The notes: generated by a model not told the origin, from the sequence alone. A stretch of DNA of 64,000 nucleotides from an uncultured Litoreibacter sp. (GCF_947487515.1 NZ_CANKWO010000001.1:124001-188000); one strand, 5' to 3'; shown: positions 20,178 through 29,875, numbered from the stretch's first letter. Numbers and translations are program-made.

Positions 20178-20798
20178 ATGGGAAAGCAGACGATGGCAGA
20201 CAGGACAGGGAAGTTCGCGGGTGAAGATCCGTTCGAGATTTCCAGACAATGGCTACAAGAAGCCGAACACAGCGAGATAAACGATCCCAATGCCGTAGCT
20301 TTGGCCACTGTTGACAGCAACAACATGCCGAATGTGCGAATGGTTCTCCTTAAAGATATCGAAGCAGATGCTTTCGTCTTCTATACAAATTACGAAAGTA
20401 CAAAGGCGCAGGAACTCGACAGCATCCAGAATGCGGCCTTCGTGATGCATTGGAAATCGCTCCGCCGGCAGATTCGCGTTCGTGGCCATGTGAGCCGTGA
20501 GGATGGCCCGAAGGCGGATGAATATTATAAATCTCGGTCGCTCAAGAGCCGTTTGGGGGCTTGGGCGTCAAAACAATCGGCCCCGTTGGCGTCCCGAAGT
20601 GCTTTGGTCGCCGAAGTCGCAAAAGTGACTGCAAGCAAAGGCTTGAACCCTGCGCGCCCCAGTTTTTGGGGTGGTTTTCGAATAGAACCGCTTGAGTTTG
20701 AGTTCTGGGCGGATGGTCCAGCCCGTTTACATGACCGATTCCGTTGGGTAAGAGCAGGAATTGATACACCATGGAAGATCGAGAGATTAAATCCATAA
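20178..20798 (+). CDS. pdxH: Pyridoxamine 5'-phosphate oxidase
   Basis: 206 residues. PdxH oxidises pyridoxine/pyridoxamine phosphate to PLP using FMN. The [12 protein letters not shown] segment, the [14 protein letters not shown]-site stretch and the C-terminal [18 protein letters not shown] are all typical. Start is either 20178 or the ATG at 20193 (MADRTGKF), which has GGGAAAG upstream. It is divergent from fabI. Confidence 0.93.
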   Translation: MGKQTMADRTGKFAGEDPFEISRQWLQEAEHSEINDPNAVALATVDSNNMPNVRMVLLKDIEADAFVFYTNYESTKAQELDSIQNAAFVMHWKSLRRQIRVRGHVSREDGPKADEYYKSRSLKSRLGAWASKQSAPLASRSALVAEVAKVTASKGLNPARPSFWGGFRIEPLEFEFWADGPARLHDRFRWVRAGIDTPWKIERLNP

Positions 20799-20917
20799 CT
20801 ATGTCAAAAACAACGATAATTGACGTACACGGAAACTAGTAGGGGGCAGGAAACCCTTACCTATCTTGAATCCTCTCTTTATGAGAACGTGGGGCCAACA
20901 CAAGTTGGGAGTACTCC

Positions 20918-21487
20918 ATGGGAAGTCTTGGAGGCGTCGAAACATTCGATGCAATTTTGATGACACAGAATGACGAAGCAATCGTAGCTGACGACACGAA
21001 ACAAATTGTCGGTCAGGTTAAATGGTTCGATGCGGTAAAGGGCTTTGGCTTTGTCGTCTCCAACGAAGGTGGGCCTGACATTTTGCTCCATGCAAATGTT
21101 CTGCGGAACTTCGGGCAGGGGTCCGTTGCGGACGCCAGTGTCGTTGAGTTGCGCGTTCAGCAAACAGAGCGCGGGCTTCAAGCGGTTGAGGTTGTCTCGA
21201 TTGTGCCACCGGCCAGTGACCCCGAAAACGGCCAGATCGATGCGTCTTTGCAAGACGTAGCGTTGATCCCTGCGCGGGTGAAATGGTTTGACAAAGGCAA
21301 GGGCTTCGGCTTTGCAAATGCCTATGGATCAGACGAAGACATCTTCCTTCACATCGAGGTTCTACAGCGATGTGGGCTTGCGGACGTTCTTGCGGGCGAG
21401 GCTGTCTGTCTGCGTGTCGTGGATGGGGAACGCGGCAAAATGGCTGCTGAAATCCACGCATGGGATCATGCAATCGACCGCGTTTAG
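20918..21487 (+). CDS. Tandem cold-shock-domain protein
   Basis: 189 residues carrying two cold-shock domains, at about 28-95 and 122-185, each with the RNA-binding core (GQVKWFDAVKGFGFV and ARVKWFDKGKGFGFA) joined by a linker. The double-domain form is common in alphaproteobacteria, whereas CspA has one domain. It probably binds single-stranded nucleic acid as an RNA chaperone. GGGAG precedes the ATG. The last 20 nt overlap the start of the DUF192 gene. Confidence 0.92.
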   Translation: MGSLGGVETFDAILMTQNDEAIVADDTKQIVGQVKWFDAVKGFGFVVSNEGGPDILLHANVLRNFGQGSVADASVVELRVQQTERGLQAVEVVSIVPPASDPENGQIDASLQDVALIPARVKWFDKGKGFGFANAYGSDEDIFLHIEVLQRCGLADVLAGEAVCLRVVDGERGKMAAEIHAWDHAIDRV

Positions 21488-21953
21488 TCGCAGTCTCGCG
21501 GGGCTTTGCGCCGCAACATTGCTATGCACGGCCAGTTTTGCTGATGATTGCTCTTTCGATCAGGTCAGCATCAAAGGAGACTTCGGCGAGATGAATTTCC
21601 GCGTCGAAATCGCGGATGATCCTCAGGAACGCGCCACCGGATTGATGAACCGCGAGAGCATGCCGACGCTTTCTGGGATGCTATTCGTCTACGAGACACC
21701 GCAGTCTTTGGCCTTTTGGATGCGGAACACGCTGATTCCCTTGGATATGATCTTCGTCGATGAGCGCGGCAAAATAGCCAAGATTCACCCAAATGCGATT
21801 CCACTGGACGAATCTCCGATCCATGGCGGCGATGATTTGACCCATGTGCTAGAGATTGGTGGCGGTTTGGCCGCTAAATTTGGCATCAAAAAGGGCGATA
21901 TACTCAGACATTCCAGCTTTATTCAAAATGAAGCGCATTGGCCCTGCGGTTAG
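21468..21953 (+). CDS. DUF192 family secreted protein
   Basis: 161 residues. A signal peptide (about 1-24, ending near TASFA) is followed by the DUF192 fold (GEMNFRVEIADDPQERATGLMNRESM, then FWMRNTLIPLDMIFVDE). Function of the family is unknown; members are periplasmic. I chose the ATG at 21468 because it begins the signal peptide; an in-frame opening goes further back but lies within the cold-shock gene. The two genes overlap by 20 nt. Confidence 0.85.
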   Translation: MQSTAFSRSLAGLCAATLLCTASFADDCSFDQVSIKGDFGEMNFRVEIADDPQERATGLMNRESMPTLSGMLFVYETPQSLAFWMRNTLIPLDMIFVDERGKIAKIHPNAIPLDESPIHGGDDLTHVLEIGGGLAAKFGIKKGDILRHSSFIQNEAHWPCG

Positions 21954-21999
21954 GGGTTTTCAATTCCGAAAACTGGGGTTAGGAAGCGCACAAGATAGT

Positions 22000-22076
<77 letters not shown>

Positions 22077-22338
22077 TCTTAAACCAGTCACAGATTGGTT
22101 CCTTTCCCTTCGAATTTGTCGTCACAGAGTCATGCCGCTGCAAGGGCATCTGGCCCGTGTGAAATCTGCAAACCACATATAGTATTTCGCCTCGCCGAGC
22201 GATTCTGCGCAGGGGGGCGTGGTCCGCGGTATTCTGAGGCATTTTGAGGCAACAGGTCTCAATTATCTAGATTTAGACGGTAAGAGTGAAAAAAATCGCT
22301 ACATGTTGCGTTTTGACTTGGAACTCTCTGGATAAACC

Positions 22339-22347
22339 TGTGGATAA
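22339..22347 (-). promoter_or_regulatory. Perfect DnaA box
   Basis: TGTGGATAA, the complement of the strong DnaA box TTATCCACA, about 430 nt upstream of nrdJ. DnaA is known to regulate nrdAB in E. coli. A single box is weak evidence and could be chance. Confidence 0.4.
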
Positions 22348-22482
22348 CCTGTGTGCGGTTCACCTGAAGCCGTAGCTTTTCAAGGTAAGCCAGCCGTTTA
22401 GTTTAATTTTTCACGATCCGCTGTGCTGTGAATGGATTTGGACTGCTTGGGCCAAAGGAATCGCGCAAGAGTGAGTTGCAGC

Positions 22483-22532
22483 TTGGTCAACCAATTTTTG
22501 ATCAATTATGTGGTAAAAAATTCGTTGACCAA
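22483..22532. repeat. 50-bp imperfect inverted repeat upstream of nrdJ
   Basis: Arms of 17 nt (22483-22499 and 22516-22532) are complementary at 16 of 17 positions around a 16-nt spacer; the outer arms are TTGGTCAAC and GTTGACCAA. It may be an operator, a terminator for an upstream transcript, or a small-RNA stem. Confidence 0.6.
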
Positions 22533-22545
22533 ACGGGGTTTGATA

Positions 22546-22589
22546 CGTCACTTAGTACAGGCCGACAGACAAGCCACCACATATAGTGG
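22546..22589. promoter_or_regulatory. Candidate NrdR box pair
   Basis: CCACATATAGTGG (22577-22589) is palindromic around ATATA and resembles the NrdR consensus, which has ACAC/GTGT flanks around TATATA. A weaker partner, GTCACTTAGTACA, is centred about 30 nt upstream. Paired boxes about three helical turns apart are usual for NrdR, the dATP/ATP-sensing repressor of ribonucleotide reductase genes. Confidence 0.6.
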
Positions 22590-22775
22590 CAGCGAGCGGC
22601 GACGGGACTGGGACACACTCCAAAAAGGAAGTGGCGCTATTTGCGCTCACTCATGCCGCAGCGTGAGACCGATATCTTTGTCTTTAAACGACTTTCACGA
22701 CCCGCATGAGGCAGGTCAAACTTAAATTTGTGGCGCATTCTTTGTTGCGCGCCAGGGTAATCGGGGAACACACGA

Positions 22776-25700
22776 ATGAAGATCGACCGTAAACTGACGA
22801 AAGCCGGACAAGACGCCTATGCAGCGTTGGAATTTACTTCTACCGCGTCCGAAATTCGCAACCCTGACGGCACGATCGTGTTCAAACTTGATAGCGTCGA
22901 AGTTCCCGCAGGTTGGAGCCAAGTGGCCTCTGACGTGATTGCGCAGAAATACTTCCGCAAAGCTGGCGTGCCAGCCGCGACCAAACCGGTGAAAGAGAAG
23001 GGCGTTCCAGAATTCTTGTGGCGCTCTGTACCCGATGAAGCCGCCTTGAAGAAACTGCCCGAAGATCAACGCTTTACTGGCGAGACCTCGTCTAAGCAGG
23101 TGTTCGATCGCCTCGCCGGCGCTTGGTGCTACTGGGGCTGGAAAGGCGGCTACTTCACCACCGAGGCCGACGCATTGGCATACTATGACGAAATGCGCGT
23201 GATGCTGGCCAAGCAAATGGCCGCTCCGAATTCACCTCAGTGGTTCAACACTGGTCTGCATTGGGCTTATGGCATTGATGGTCCGGCCCAAGGTCACCAC
23301 TATGTCGACTTTGAGACCGGCAAATTGACCAAATCCAAATCTTCCTATGAGCACCCGCAGCCACATGCGTGCTTTATTCAATCAGTCTCTGACGATCTGG
23401 TGAACGACGGCGGGATCATGGACCTTTGGGTTCGCGAAGCACGCCTGTTCAAATACGGCTCCGGCACGGGCACGAACTTCTCCTCCCTGCGTGCTGCCGG
23501 CGAGAGCCTGTCAGGCGGGGGGAAGTCCTCCGGCCTGATGGGTTTCCTAAAGATCGGTGACCGTGCTGCAGGGGCGATTAAATCGGGCGGCACAACCCGC
23601 CGCGCCGCGAAAATGGTGATTGTTGACGCGGATCACCCTGACATCGAAGAATTCATCAACTGGAAGGTTCTGGAAGAGCAAAAAGTGGCGTCCATCGTCG
23701 CGGGCTCCAAGATGCACGAACAGAAGCTCAACACAATCTTCCAAGCCATCAAAGCTTGGGACGGCAAGATCGAAGACGCGGTTGATCCGAAGTCCAACGA
23801 GCAGCTTAAAGACGCCATCCGCGAGGCAAAGAAAGTTGCGATCCCAGAGACTTACGTCAAACGGGTGTTGGATTACGCAAAGCAGGGCTACACCTCCATT
23901 GAGTTCCCGACCTACGACACCGATTGGGACTCTGAGGCTTACAACTCTGTCTCGGGCCAGAACTCCAACAACTCCATCCGCGTCACCGACGCCTTTTTGA
24001 AAGCCGTAGAGGCTGACGCCGATTGGGATTTGGTGAACCGCAAGGACAATAAAGTCTGCAAAACCATCAAGGCCCGTGATCTGTGGGAACAAGTGGGCCA
24101 CGCTGCATGGGCCTGTGCCGATCCCGGCATCCAGTACCACGACACCGTCAACGCTTGGCACACGTGCCCAGAAGACGGCGAAATCCGCGGCTCCAACCCG
24201 TGTTCCGAATACATGTTCTTGGATGACACGGCTTGTAACCTCGCCTCGATGAACCTGCTGACCTACCAAAAGGATCAGAAGTTTGACGCGGAACTCTACA
24301 TGCACGCCAGCCGTCTGTGGACGCTGACGCTGGAGATCTCGGTCACTATGGCGCAATTCCCGTCCAAGGAGATCGCGCAGCGCTCCTACGACTTCCGCAC
24401 CTTGGGGCTGGGCTACGCCAACATCGGCGGTCTGCTGATGAACATGGGTCTGGGCTACGACAGTAAGGAAGGCCGCGCGATGTGTGGCGCCCTGACTGCG
24501 CTGATGACCGGTGTGTCTTACGCCACATCCGCCGAGATCGCCAAAGAGCTGGGCCCATTCCCGGGCTACGCCAAGAACTCCGAGCATATGCTCAAGGTTA
24601 TCCGCAACCACCGCAACGCGGCCCACGGCAATGACGACGGCTATGAGAAGCTGGACATCAAGCCACTGGCGCTCGACCACGCCAATTGCCCAGACCAAGA
24701 TCTCGTAAGCCTCGCGATGGCTGCTTGGGACGAAGCCTTGGCATTGGGTGAAAAGCACGGCTACCGCAACGCCCAATCCACCGTGATCGCACCAACAGGC
24801 ACAATCGGTCTGGTTATGGACTGTGACACAACCGGCATTGAGCCCGACTTCGCACTTGTGAAATTCAAGAAGCTTGCGGGCGGGGGCTACTTCAAAATCA
24901 TCAACCGCGGCGTTCCAGGTGCATTGGAAAACCTCGGCTATGCCAGCAACCAGATCGAAGAGATCGTCTCCTACGCAGTGGGTCACGGCACGATCGGCAA
25001 TGCGCCTGGCATCAATCACACCGCACTTGTGGGCCACGGCTTCGGCGAAGCTGAACTGGCCAAGATCGAAGCCGCACTGCCAAGTGCCTTCGACATCCGC
25101 TTCGTGTTCAACCAATGGACTTTGGGCGAAGAGTTCTGCACCGGCACGCTGGGCATCCCAGCGGCTGAGCTGAACAACCCAAGCTTCGACATGTTGCGCC
25201 ATCTCGGCTTCTCTAAGGAGCAGATCGAGACCGCCAACGACCACGTCTGCGGCACCATGACCTTGGAGGGTGCACCGCACCTGAAAGAAGAGCACTACTC
25301 TGTGTTCGATTGCGCCAACCCATGCGGCAAGAAAGGCAAACGCTTCTTGTCAGTGGACAGCCATATTTACATGATGGCGGCGGCGCAGTCCTTCATCTCT
25401 GGCGCAATCTCCAAGACGATCAACATGCCAAATGATGCGGACATCCAAGACTGCCAGAAAGCCTATGAGCTGTCTTGGTCCTTGGGCATCAAGGCCAATG
25501 CTTTGTACCGTGACGGCTCGAAACTGTCGCAACCTCTGGCCGCGGCTTTGGTCGAGGATGACGATGAGGCGGCAGAAATTCTGGAAAGCGGCTCTAACGA
25601 GCAAAAGGCAGCCGTCTTGGCCGAGAAGGTGATCGAGAAGATCATCATCAAAGAGGTCGAGAAAGCCACCGCACGCACAAAAATGCCAGAACGCCGCAAA

Positions 25701-26462
25701 GGCTATACCCAAAAGGCTGTCGTGGGCGGGCACAAAGTGTACCTGCGCACGGGCGAATACCAAGACGGCCAATTGGGTGAAATCTTCATCGACATGCACA
25801 AAGAGGGCGCAGGCTTCCGCGCCATGATGAACAACTTCGCCATCGCGGTGTCGGTTGGTCTGCAATACGGCGTGCCGTTGGAAGAATTCGTCGACGCGTT
25901 TACATTTACCAAGTTCGAGCCTGCGGGCATGGTTCAAGGCAACGACAGCATCAAAAACGCCACGTCGATCTTGGATTACATCTTCCGCGAGCTGGCCGTG
26001 TCCTACTTGGACCGCACCGATCTGGCCCATGTGAAACCAACAGGCGCCACCTTCGACGATCTTGGTCGCGGCGAGGAAGAGAACCTGCAAAACATCGACG
26101 ATCTGTCGGAAACTGCGGCCTCTAAGTCATTGGAAGTGCTGAAGCAAATCAGCTCCACCGGCTACCTGCGCAAGCGCGTTCCCCAAGAATTGAAAGTGCT
26201 TCAAGGAGGCATGGCCTCCATGGGTGCGACGGCATTGGATGGTGCGGCTGATCCGGTTGTGGCGCTGCAAACCTTGGTGCCAGAAACAACATCGTCCAGC
26301 ACTGCACTTAGCTCCGGCTCGGTGGCCATGGACGCACGCACCAAGGCCAAGATGCAAGGCTACGAGGGTGAGGCCTGCAATGAATGCGGCAACTACACGC
26401 TCGTGCGCAACGGAACGTGCATGAAGTGCAACACCTGCGGCGGGACATCCGGCTGTAGCTAA
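22776..26462 (+). CDS. nrdJ: Class II (adenosylcobalamin-dependent) ribonucleotide reductase
   Basis: 1228 residues, the usual length for alphaproteobacterial NrdJ. It reduces ribonucleotides to deoxyribonucleotides with a B12-generated thiyl radical and needs no oxygen. Seen: [14 protein letters not shown] near the N-terminus, the [21 protein letters not shown] active-site stretch, VIAPTGTIG, and a C-terminal Cys cluster ([20 protein letters not shown]) like a zinc ribbon near the redox-active tail. No nrdAB or nrdDG is seen in the window. A long antisense open frame inside it is a coding shadow. Confidence 0.97.
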   Translation: MKIDRKLTKAGQDAYAALEFTSTASEIRNPDGTIVFKLDSVEVPAGWSQVASDVIAQKYFRKAGVPAATKPVKEKGVPEFLWRSVPDEAALKKLPEDQRFTGETSSKQVFDRLAGAWCYWGWKGGYFTTEADALAYYDEMRVMLAKQMAAPNSPQWFNTGLHWAYGIDGPAQGHHYVDFETGKLTKSKSSYEHPQPHACFIQSVSDDLVNDGGIMDLWVREARLFKYGSGTGTNFSSLRAAGESLSGGGKSSGLMGFLKIGDRAAGAIKSGGTTRRAAKMVIVDADHPDIEEFINWKVLEEQKVASIVAGSKMHEQKLNTIFQAIKAWDGKIEDAVDPKSNEQLKDAIREAKKVAIPETYVKRVLDYAKQGYTSIEFPTYDTDWDSEAYNSVSGQNSNNSIRVTDAFLKAVEADADWDLVNRKDNKVCKTIKARDLWEQVGHAAWACADPGIQYHDTVNAWHTCPEDGEIRGSNPCSEYMFLDDTACNLASMNLLTYQKDQKFDAELYMHASRLWTLTLEISVTMAQFPSKEIAQRSYDFRTLGLGYANIGGLLMNMGLGYDSKEGRAMCGALTALMTGVSYATSAEIAKELGPFPGYAKNSEHMLKVIRNHRNAAHGNDDGYEKLDIKPLALDHANCPDQDLVSLAMAAWDEALALGEKHGYRNAQSTVIAPTGTIGLVMDCDTTGIEPDFALVKFKKLAGGGYFKIINRGVPGALENLGYASNQIEEIVSYAVGHGTIGNAPGINHTALVGHGFGEAELAKIEAALPSAFDIRFVFNQWTLGEEFCTGTLGIPAAELNNPSFDMLRHLGFSKEQIETANDHVCGTMTLEGAPHLKEEHYSVFDCANPCGKKGKRFLSVDSHIYMMAAAQSFISGAISKTINMPNDADIQDCQKAYELSWSLGIKANALYRDGSKLSQPLAAALVEDDDEAAEILESGSNEQKAAVLAEKVIEKIIIKEVEKATARTKMPERRKGYTQKAVVGGHKVYLRTGEYQDGQLGEIFIDMHKEGAGFRAMMNNFAIAVSVGLQYGVPLEEFVDAFTFTKFEPAGMVQGNDSIKNATSILDYIFRELAVSYLDRTDLAHVKPTGATFDDLGRGEEENLQNIDDLSETAASKSLEVLKQISSTGYLRKRVPQELKVLQGGMASMGATALDGAADPVVALQTLVPETTSSSTALSSGSVAMDARTKAKMQGYEGEACNECGNYTLVRNGTCMKCNTCGGTSGCS

Positions 26463-26475
26463 ACAAGATACCGAT

Positions 26476-26494
26476 GGTGCTCCTGCGGAGCACC
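26476..26494 (+). terminator. Hairpin after nrdJ
   Basis: GGTGCTCC (26476-26483) and GGAGCACC (26487-26494) form a perfect 8-bp stem with a 3-nt loop, 13 nt after the nrdJ stop. No T-run follows, so it may protect the 3' end rather than terminate alone. Confidence 0.5.
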
Positions 26495-26592
26495 GTTCGG
26501 GTTCCGGGGTGGGTGCGCTCGCCCTTGACGCAGATCAGGCCGCAGGCAAAAAAACTTGAGCGGTATAATTACGAGCCTGATCAGTGAAACTC

Positions 26593-26619
26593 GGCCCCTT
26601 CAGTAGAAGGGGCCTTTTT
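26593..26619 (+). terminator. Strong intrinsic terminator
   Basis: GGCCCCTT (26593-26600) pairs perfectly with AAGGGGCC (26607-26614) over a 6-nt loop, followed by TTTTT. It ends either nrdJ read-through or a short transcript from the TATAAT at 26564-26569. Confidence 0.88.
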
Positions 26620-26867
26620 CTTGTCTCGGTGTGAAAGAGGGCTGCAACCTGTATTGGGGTCCGCTGGCGCATTTTGCGCGCATACCCATAGCGCAGGCAT
26701 TCCACCTCTAGACCGCAACTTCACCATCAAGATTCGACGAGTTCATCCAATGGGCGATGGGCCAGTTCTATGAGATGTGCGGTGGGAGAAGGCCTAAACC
26801 GCTGTAATTTATCTATAATATAGATGCATTGAAAACGGGTGGACAGATACTCTTTGTCTCGTCATGT

Positions 26868-26887
26868 TGTATGCAAACTGTATGCAA
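26868..26887 (+). promoter_or_regulatory. Direct-repeat operator candidate for the GntR regulator
   Basis: TGTATGCAA occurs at 26868-26876 and again at 26879-26887, exactly 11 nt apart, so both face the same side of the helix. TGTAT-type half sites are typical of FCD-subfamily GntR regulators. It lies 45-64 nt upstream of the gntR ATG. Confidence 0.6.
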
Positions 26888-26931
26888 TGAGTCTAATGCG
26901 TGTTTGCTTTTACCTTGGGGGTGGAAAACAC

Positions 26932-27660
26932 ATGACTGAAACCAAGTCTTATCAACGTGGCTCGGCTGCGACTGAGATTTGCAATGAGCTGCGTCGTGAG
27001 ATTCTAACGCTCGCGTTGGAGCCAGGTACGCCACTGGATGAAACGGGGCTTTCCAAGCGTTTCAACGTTTCTCGCTCCCCCATTCGCGAAGTTCTAAATC
27101 GGCTATTGGCGGAACGTTTGGTGGAAGCTTTGCCAAACCGTACGACCATCGTAGCCCCAGTTGATCTGATGAATTTCTCAAATTTCATTGAGGCGCTGGA
27201 TTTGCAGCAGCGCTATGCAACCCGCCTTGCAGCGCGCAATCGCAGCGCTGAGGACTTGATCAACCTGCGCAAGTTGTCGGACCAATATCGCGACGCCGTT
27301 CATTCTGCAAAGGCGTTTGAAACGCTTCAGGCCAACTTCGAGTTCCACAACGCCGTCGCTCTGGCGGGGAAGAACCCCTATGTCGTGCGCCAATATGGCG
27401 AGCTTTTGTCAGAAGCGCGTCGGTTGCTGCACATCCACATTAACTTTTTGGATGCACAGGGGCGTTGGGATGTCTTGGACGATCAACACGACGACTTTGT
27501 CGATGCCATCGAAGCGCAAGACGTTGCTTTGGCGGACCGCCTTGCGCATGACCACACGGTTCAGTTCCACGACCGGTTCCTGAAGGCGTTGCAATATAGA
27601 ACTGACGATGACTTTCAGTTCGAAACGACAGATTTCCTTGGCGCAGGGGCGCGCGCGTGA
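26932..27660 (+). CDS. GntR family regulator, FadR/FCD subfamily
   Basis: 242 residues. An N-terminal winged helix (about 10-75, with FNVSRSPIREVLNRLLAERLV) is followed by an all-helical FCD ligand domain with His/Asn metal-site candidates in FEFHNAVA. I start at the ATG at 26932 (MTETKSYQRG), which follows GGGGTGG; an upstream opening would add 31 residues of no family character. It overlaps the next gene by 4 nt (GTGA) and heads an operon running to 35547, so it probably senses the transported compound or a breakdown product. Confidence 0.9.
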   Translation: MTETKSYQRGSAATEICNELRREILTLALEPGTPLDETGLSKRFNVSRSPIREVLNRLLAERLVEALPNRTTIVAPVDLMNFSNFIEALDLQQRYATRLAARNRSAEDLINLRKLSDQYRDAVHSAKAFETLQANFEFHNAVALAGKNPYVVRQYGELLSEARRLLHIHINFLDAQGRWDVLDDQHDDFVDAIEAQDVALADRLAHDHTVQFHDRFLKALQYRTDDDFQFETTDFLGAGARA

Positions 27661-28781
27661 CCACGATCCGCCAAATACGTGTTTTGTCTCATTGCAATGA
27701 TCTGGGTGGAAAAATCTGGAATCCTGCGATCCGCTGGACCCAAAAATATGCGGTCTTTGTCGAGATCGTTGATAGCAAAGGGCAGGTGGGCTTGGGGGAG
27801 TGTTGGTGCTTTGACACTGCCCCCGACGCGCTGATGGCCTTCTTGCGCACAGAGGTTATCCCTCACTTCATTGGCATTCCGGTTGAAGACGCATTTGATG
27901 TGGCACAGCGCCAAATTGTCCGCGCCACTTTGACAGCGCGGCATGGCATATTGATGTCTGCATTGTCGGGCATAGATATCGCGGTCTGGGACCTGAAAGC
28001 GCAAAGCTCTGACGTTCCCCTTTGGCAAGCCATTGACCCGAGTGCTGCTGGAAAGTTCCAGCTGTATGGGAGTGGCGGCCTCTATGGGCAGCAGAAAACC
28101 TTGCAGGATCTACAGGCCGAAATGCTGTCTATGGCGGATGCAGGCTTTCAGATTTTGAAGATGAAGGTTGGCGCACTTTCTATCGAGGATGACGTGCAAC
28201 GGGTGATGGCTGCGCTGGCGGCGCTGCCGGAGCCTTACAAGCTGATTGTCGATGGGGTTTACAAATACTCTGCTGACCAAGCTTTGCAGCTCTTTGATGC
28301 GTTGCCACGTGATCGCATCGAGGCATTCCAGTCGCCTGTTGCGGCACATGACTACGCGGGCATGGCAAGGCTGGTGAAACATGGTGTGCCGGTTATGGCC
28401 ACCGAGGCTGAATACCGTGATGAACTACACCAAAAACTGGTAGAGGACGTGCGGGTTCCGTTTCTTCAAACCGCACCGGTTGCTGCCGGTGGAATTTCCC
28501 GTGTTCTGGAGCTTCAGCGCCTCATCGCAACGAGCGAAACCCGCTTAACGCTTGAAGTTTCGTCAACCTCAATCGCGCTGGTCGCGGCCTGTCACTTGGC
28601 CGCGGCGAGCACAAGCATTGCGCATGTTGAACGTCACTACGTTCACCAAGTGTTTTTCGAGCAGCTCAACTTTGTATCGTCCCCTGATACGCCTGGTCAG
28701 TTTTCTCTCCCGAAAGTTTCAGGGCTTGGGTGCTTCTTGCCCAAGGATCAGGTGACGATGCATTTCGAATCCACCCAATGA
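27657..28781 (+). CDS. Enolase-superfamily protein (mandelate racemase/muconate-lactonizing type), altered metal site
   Basis: 374 residues with a capping domain then a barrel domain. The acid/base KxK motif is Lys168-Met-Lys170. The metal-ligand positions, spaced 26 and 25 apart, are Asp199 (LIVDGVY), Gln225 (AFQSPV) and Glu250 (MATEAEY). The middle one is normally Glu (EEP). The usual Asp of the later QxD..GGI element also appears as Ala (LQTAPVAAGGIS). The protein may be a divergent racemase, epimerase or dehydratase, or catalytically altered. GTG start overlapping the gntR stop. Substrate unknown. Confidence 0.82.
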   Translation: MTTIRQIRVLSHCNDLGGKIWNPAIRWTQKYAVFVEIVDSKGQVGLGECWCFDTAPDALMAFLRTEVIPHFIGIPVEDAFDVAQRQIVRATLTARHGILMSALSGIDIAVWDLKAQSSDVPLWQAIDPSAAGKFQLYGSGGLYGQQKTLQDLQAEMLSMADAGFQILKMKVGALSIEDDVQRVMAALAALPEPYKLIVDGVYKYSADQALQLFDALPRDRIEAFQSPVAAHDYAGMARLVKHGVPVMATEAEYRDELHQKLVEDVRVPFLQTAPVAAGGISRVLELQRLIATSETRLTLEVSSTSIALVAACHLAAASTSIAHVERHYVHQVFFEQLNFVSSPDTPGQFSLPKVSGLGCFLPKDQVTMHFESTQ

Positions 28782-28840
28782 CAATTTGTCCAAGAGCCAA
28801 CAAGGCCATCCCTAAATTCAAAGTACCAACGGAGAGTTAC

Positions 28841-29875
28841 ATGCTTACTAAACTAATGAAACTTGCAACGGTTGCATCGCTGGCATTTGCCACTGCGACC
28901 TCTGCTCAGGCACAAGATGAAGGTGTGTTGGGCGAGATCAAAGCACGCGACAGCCTGCTTTGCACGGGCCACAACGGCAGCTATCTTGGCTTTGCCGAAG
29001 TTGACGCGCAGGGCGAATGGCAGGGCTTTGACATCGAAATGTGTCGCGCATTGGCAACCGCCATCTTGGGCAGCCCTGACAAAGCACAGATCATTCCAAT
29101 CAGCTGGGCACAGCGTTTCCCCGCGATCCAGTCCGGCGATATTGATGTCATCATCAAGGTGACCGGTTGGACAATGACCCGCGATACCGAGCTGGGCTTG
29201 CAATACTCGCGCCCATATTTCATCGGCCCATTCTATGTGATGTCCCGGTCTGATCTGGGGGCGCAAAGCATCTCTGATCTCGATGGGGGCGTATTCTGCG
29301 TCAACGCGGGCACAACGGTCGAGCGCGTTCTGGCAGACTACATGGAAACCAACGGCATCGAGTATCAGCCACTGGCGTTCGAGAAAGGCGAAGAGCTGCG
29401 CGCGGCACTTTACGCTGGACGGTGTGACGCGATTGCAGGCTTTGGCCCGTTTCTGTCCTCCACCCGCGTCAACGCGCCAAACCCAGATGATTTCACCATT
29501 ATCGGCGATGTGATCAAGCTTGAGCCAGAAGGCATTGTTGTGCGTCAGGGCGAAGATGACTTCCTTGATGTCATCAACTGGATGGTCACAGCCCTGTTGC
29601 TAGCAGAAGAGAACGGGATCACTTCTGAAAACGTTGATGAAATCAAAGCCAACCCACCATCCGCAACGGTTGAGCGTCTGCTGGGTGTAACACCTGGTGT
29701 GGGCACACGCCTTGGTCTGCAAGATGACTGGGCCTACAACGTGATCAAAACCGTCGGAAACTATGGTCAAATCTACGACCGTACGATCGGTGACGGTTCC
29801 CGCTACAAGCTGCCACGTGGCTTGAACAACCTATGGAACAATGGCGGCCTGCTATATCCGCTGGTTCTTGACTAA
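28841..29875 (+). CDS. Amino-acid ABC transporter, periplasmic substrate-binding protein (AapJ-like)
   Basis: 344 residues. A signal peptide (about 1-24, ending SAQA) is followed by a type II periplasmic binding fold: VLGEIKARDSLLCTGHNGSYLGF, GFDIEMCRALA, DVIIKVTGWTMTRDTELGL. The pattern is that of AapJ in general L-amino-acid permeases. GGAGAG precedes the ATG at 28841. A terminator-like hairpin follows the stop, which would make this subunit more abundant than the membrane parts. Ligand unknown; the neighbourhood suggests a modified amino acid or betaine. Confidence 0.9.
   Translation: MLTKLMKLATVASLAFATATSAQAQDEGVLGEIKARDSLLCTGHNGSYLGFAEVDAQGEWQGFDIEMCRALATAILGSPDKAQIIPISWAQRFPAIQSGDIDVIIKVTGWTMTRDTELGLQYSRPYFIGPFYVMSRSDLGAQSISDLDGGVFCVNAGTTVERVLADYMETNGIEYQPLAFEKGEELRAALYAGRCDAIAGFGPFLSSTRVNAPNPDDFTIIGDVIKLEPEGIVVRQGEDDFLDVINWMVTALLLAEENGITSENVDEIKANPPSATVERLLGVTPGVGTRLGLQDDWAYNVIKTVGNYGQIYDRTIGDGSRYKLPRGLNNLWNNGGLLYPLVLD

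Larger units (their letters stand above)
22077..22775. other. Long non-coding region upstream of nrdJ
   Basis: About 700 nt without a convincing gene; the short open frames have no ribosome site or recognisable protein. It holds a copy of CCACATATAGT near 22173, a perfect DnaA-box 9-mer, a 50-bp imperfect palindrome and a pair of NrdR-box-like sites. I looked for a cobalamin riboswitch, since NrdJ is B12-dependent, and recognised no B12-box. Confidence 0.6.
26463..26931. other. Intergenic region nrdJ to gntR
   Basis: About 470 nt. It holds the post-nrdJ hairpin, an isolated TATAAT close to a strong terminator, a TATAAT-like element near 26815 that could serve gntR, and a direct-repeat operator candidate. 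No protein gene is supported. Confidence 0.55.

Noticed and set aside
22077-22775. A cobalamin riboswitch before the B12-dependent nrdJ
   Set aside because: I searched for the B12-box and did not find it; only palindromes and NrdR-like sites are visible.
23547-25295. A 582-codon open frame on the minus strand inside nrdJ
   Set aside because: It lies entirely opposite nrdJ, has no recognisable domain and its His/Val/Gly-rich composition is that of a complement of GC-rich coding sequence.
26720-26790. Possible transposase remnant before gntR (FDEFIQWAMGQFYEM-like reading)
   Set aside because: Too short, no inverted repeats or target duplication found, so a mobile element cannot be supported.
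27260-27600. Short minus-strand frames opposite gntR
   Set aside because: They have no ribosome sites and lie within a well-supported regulator gene.
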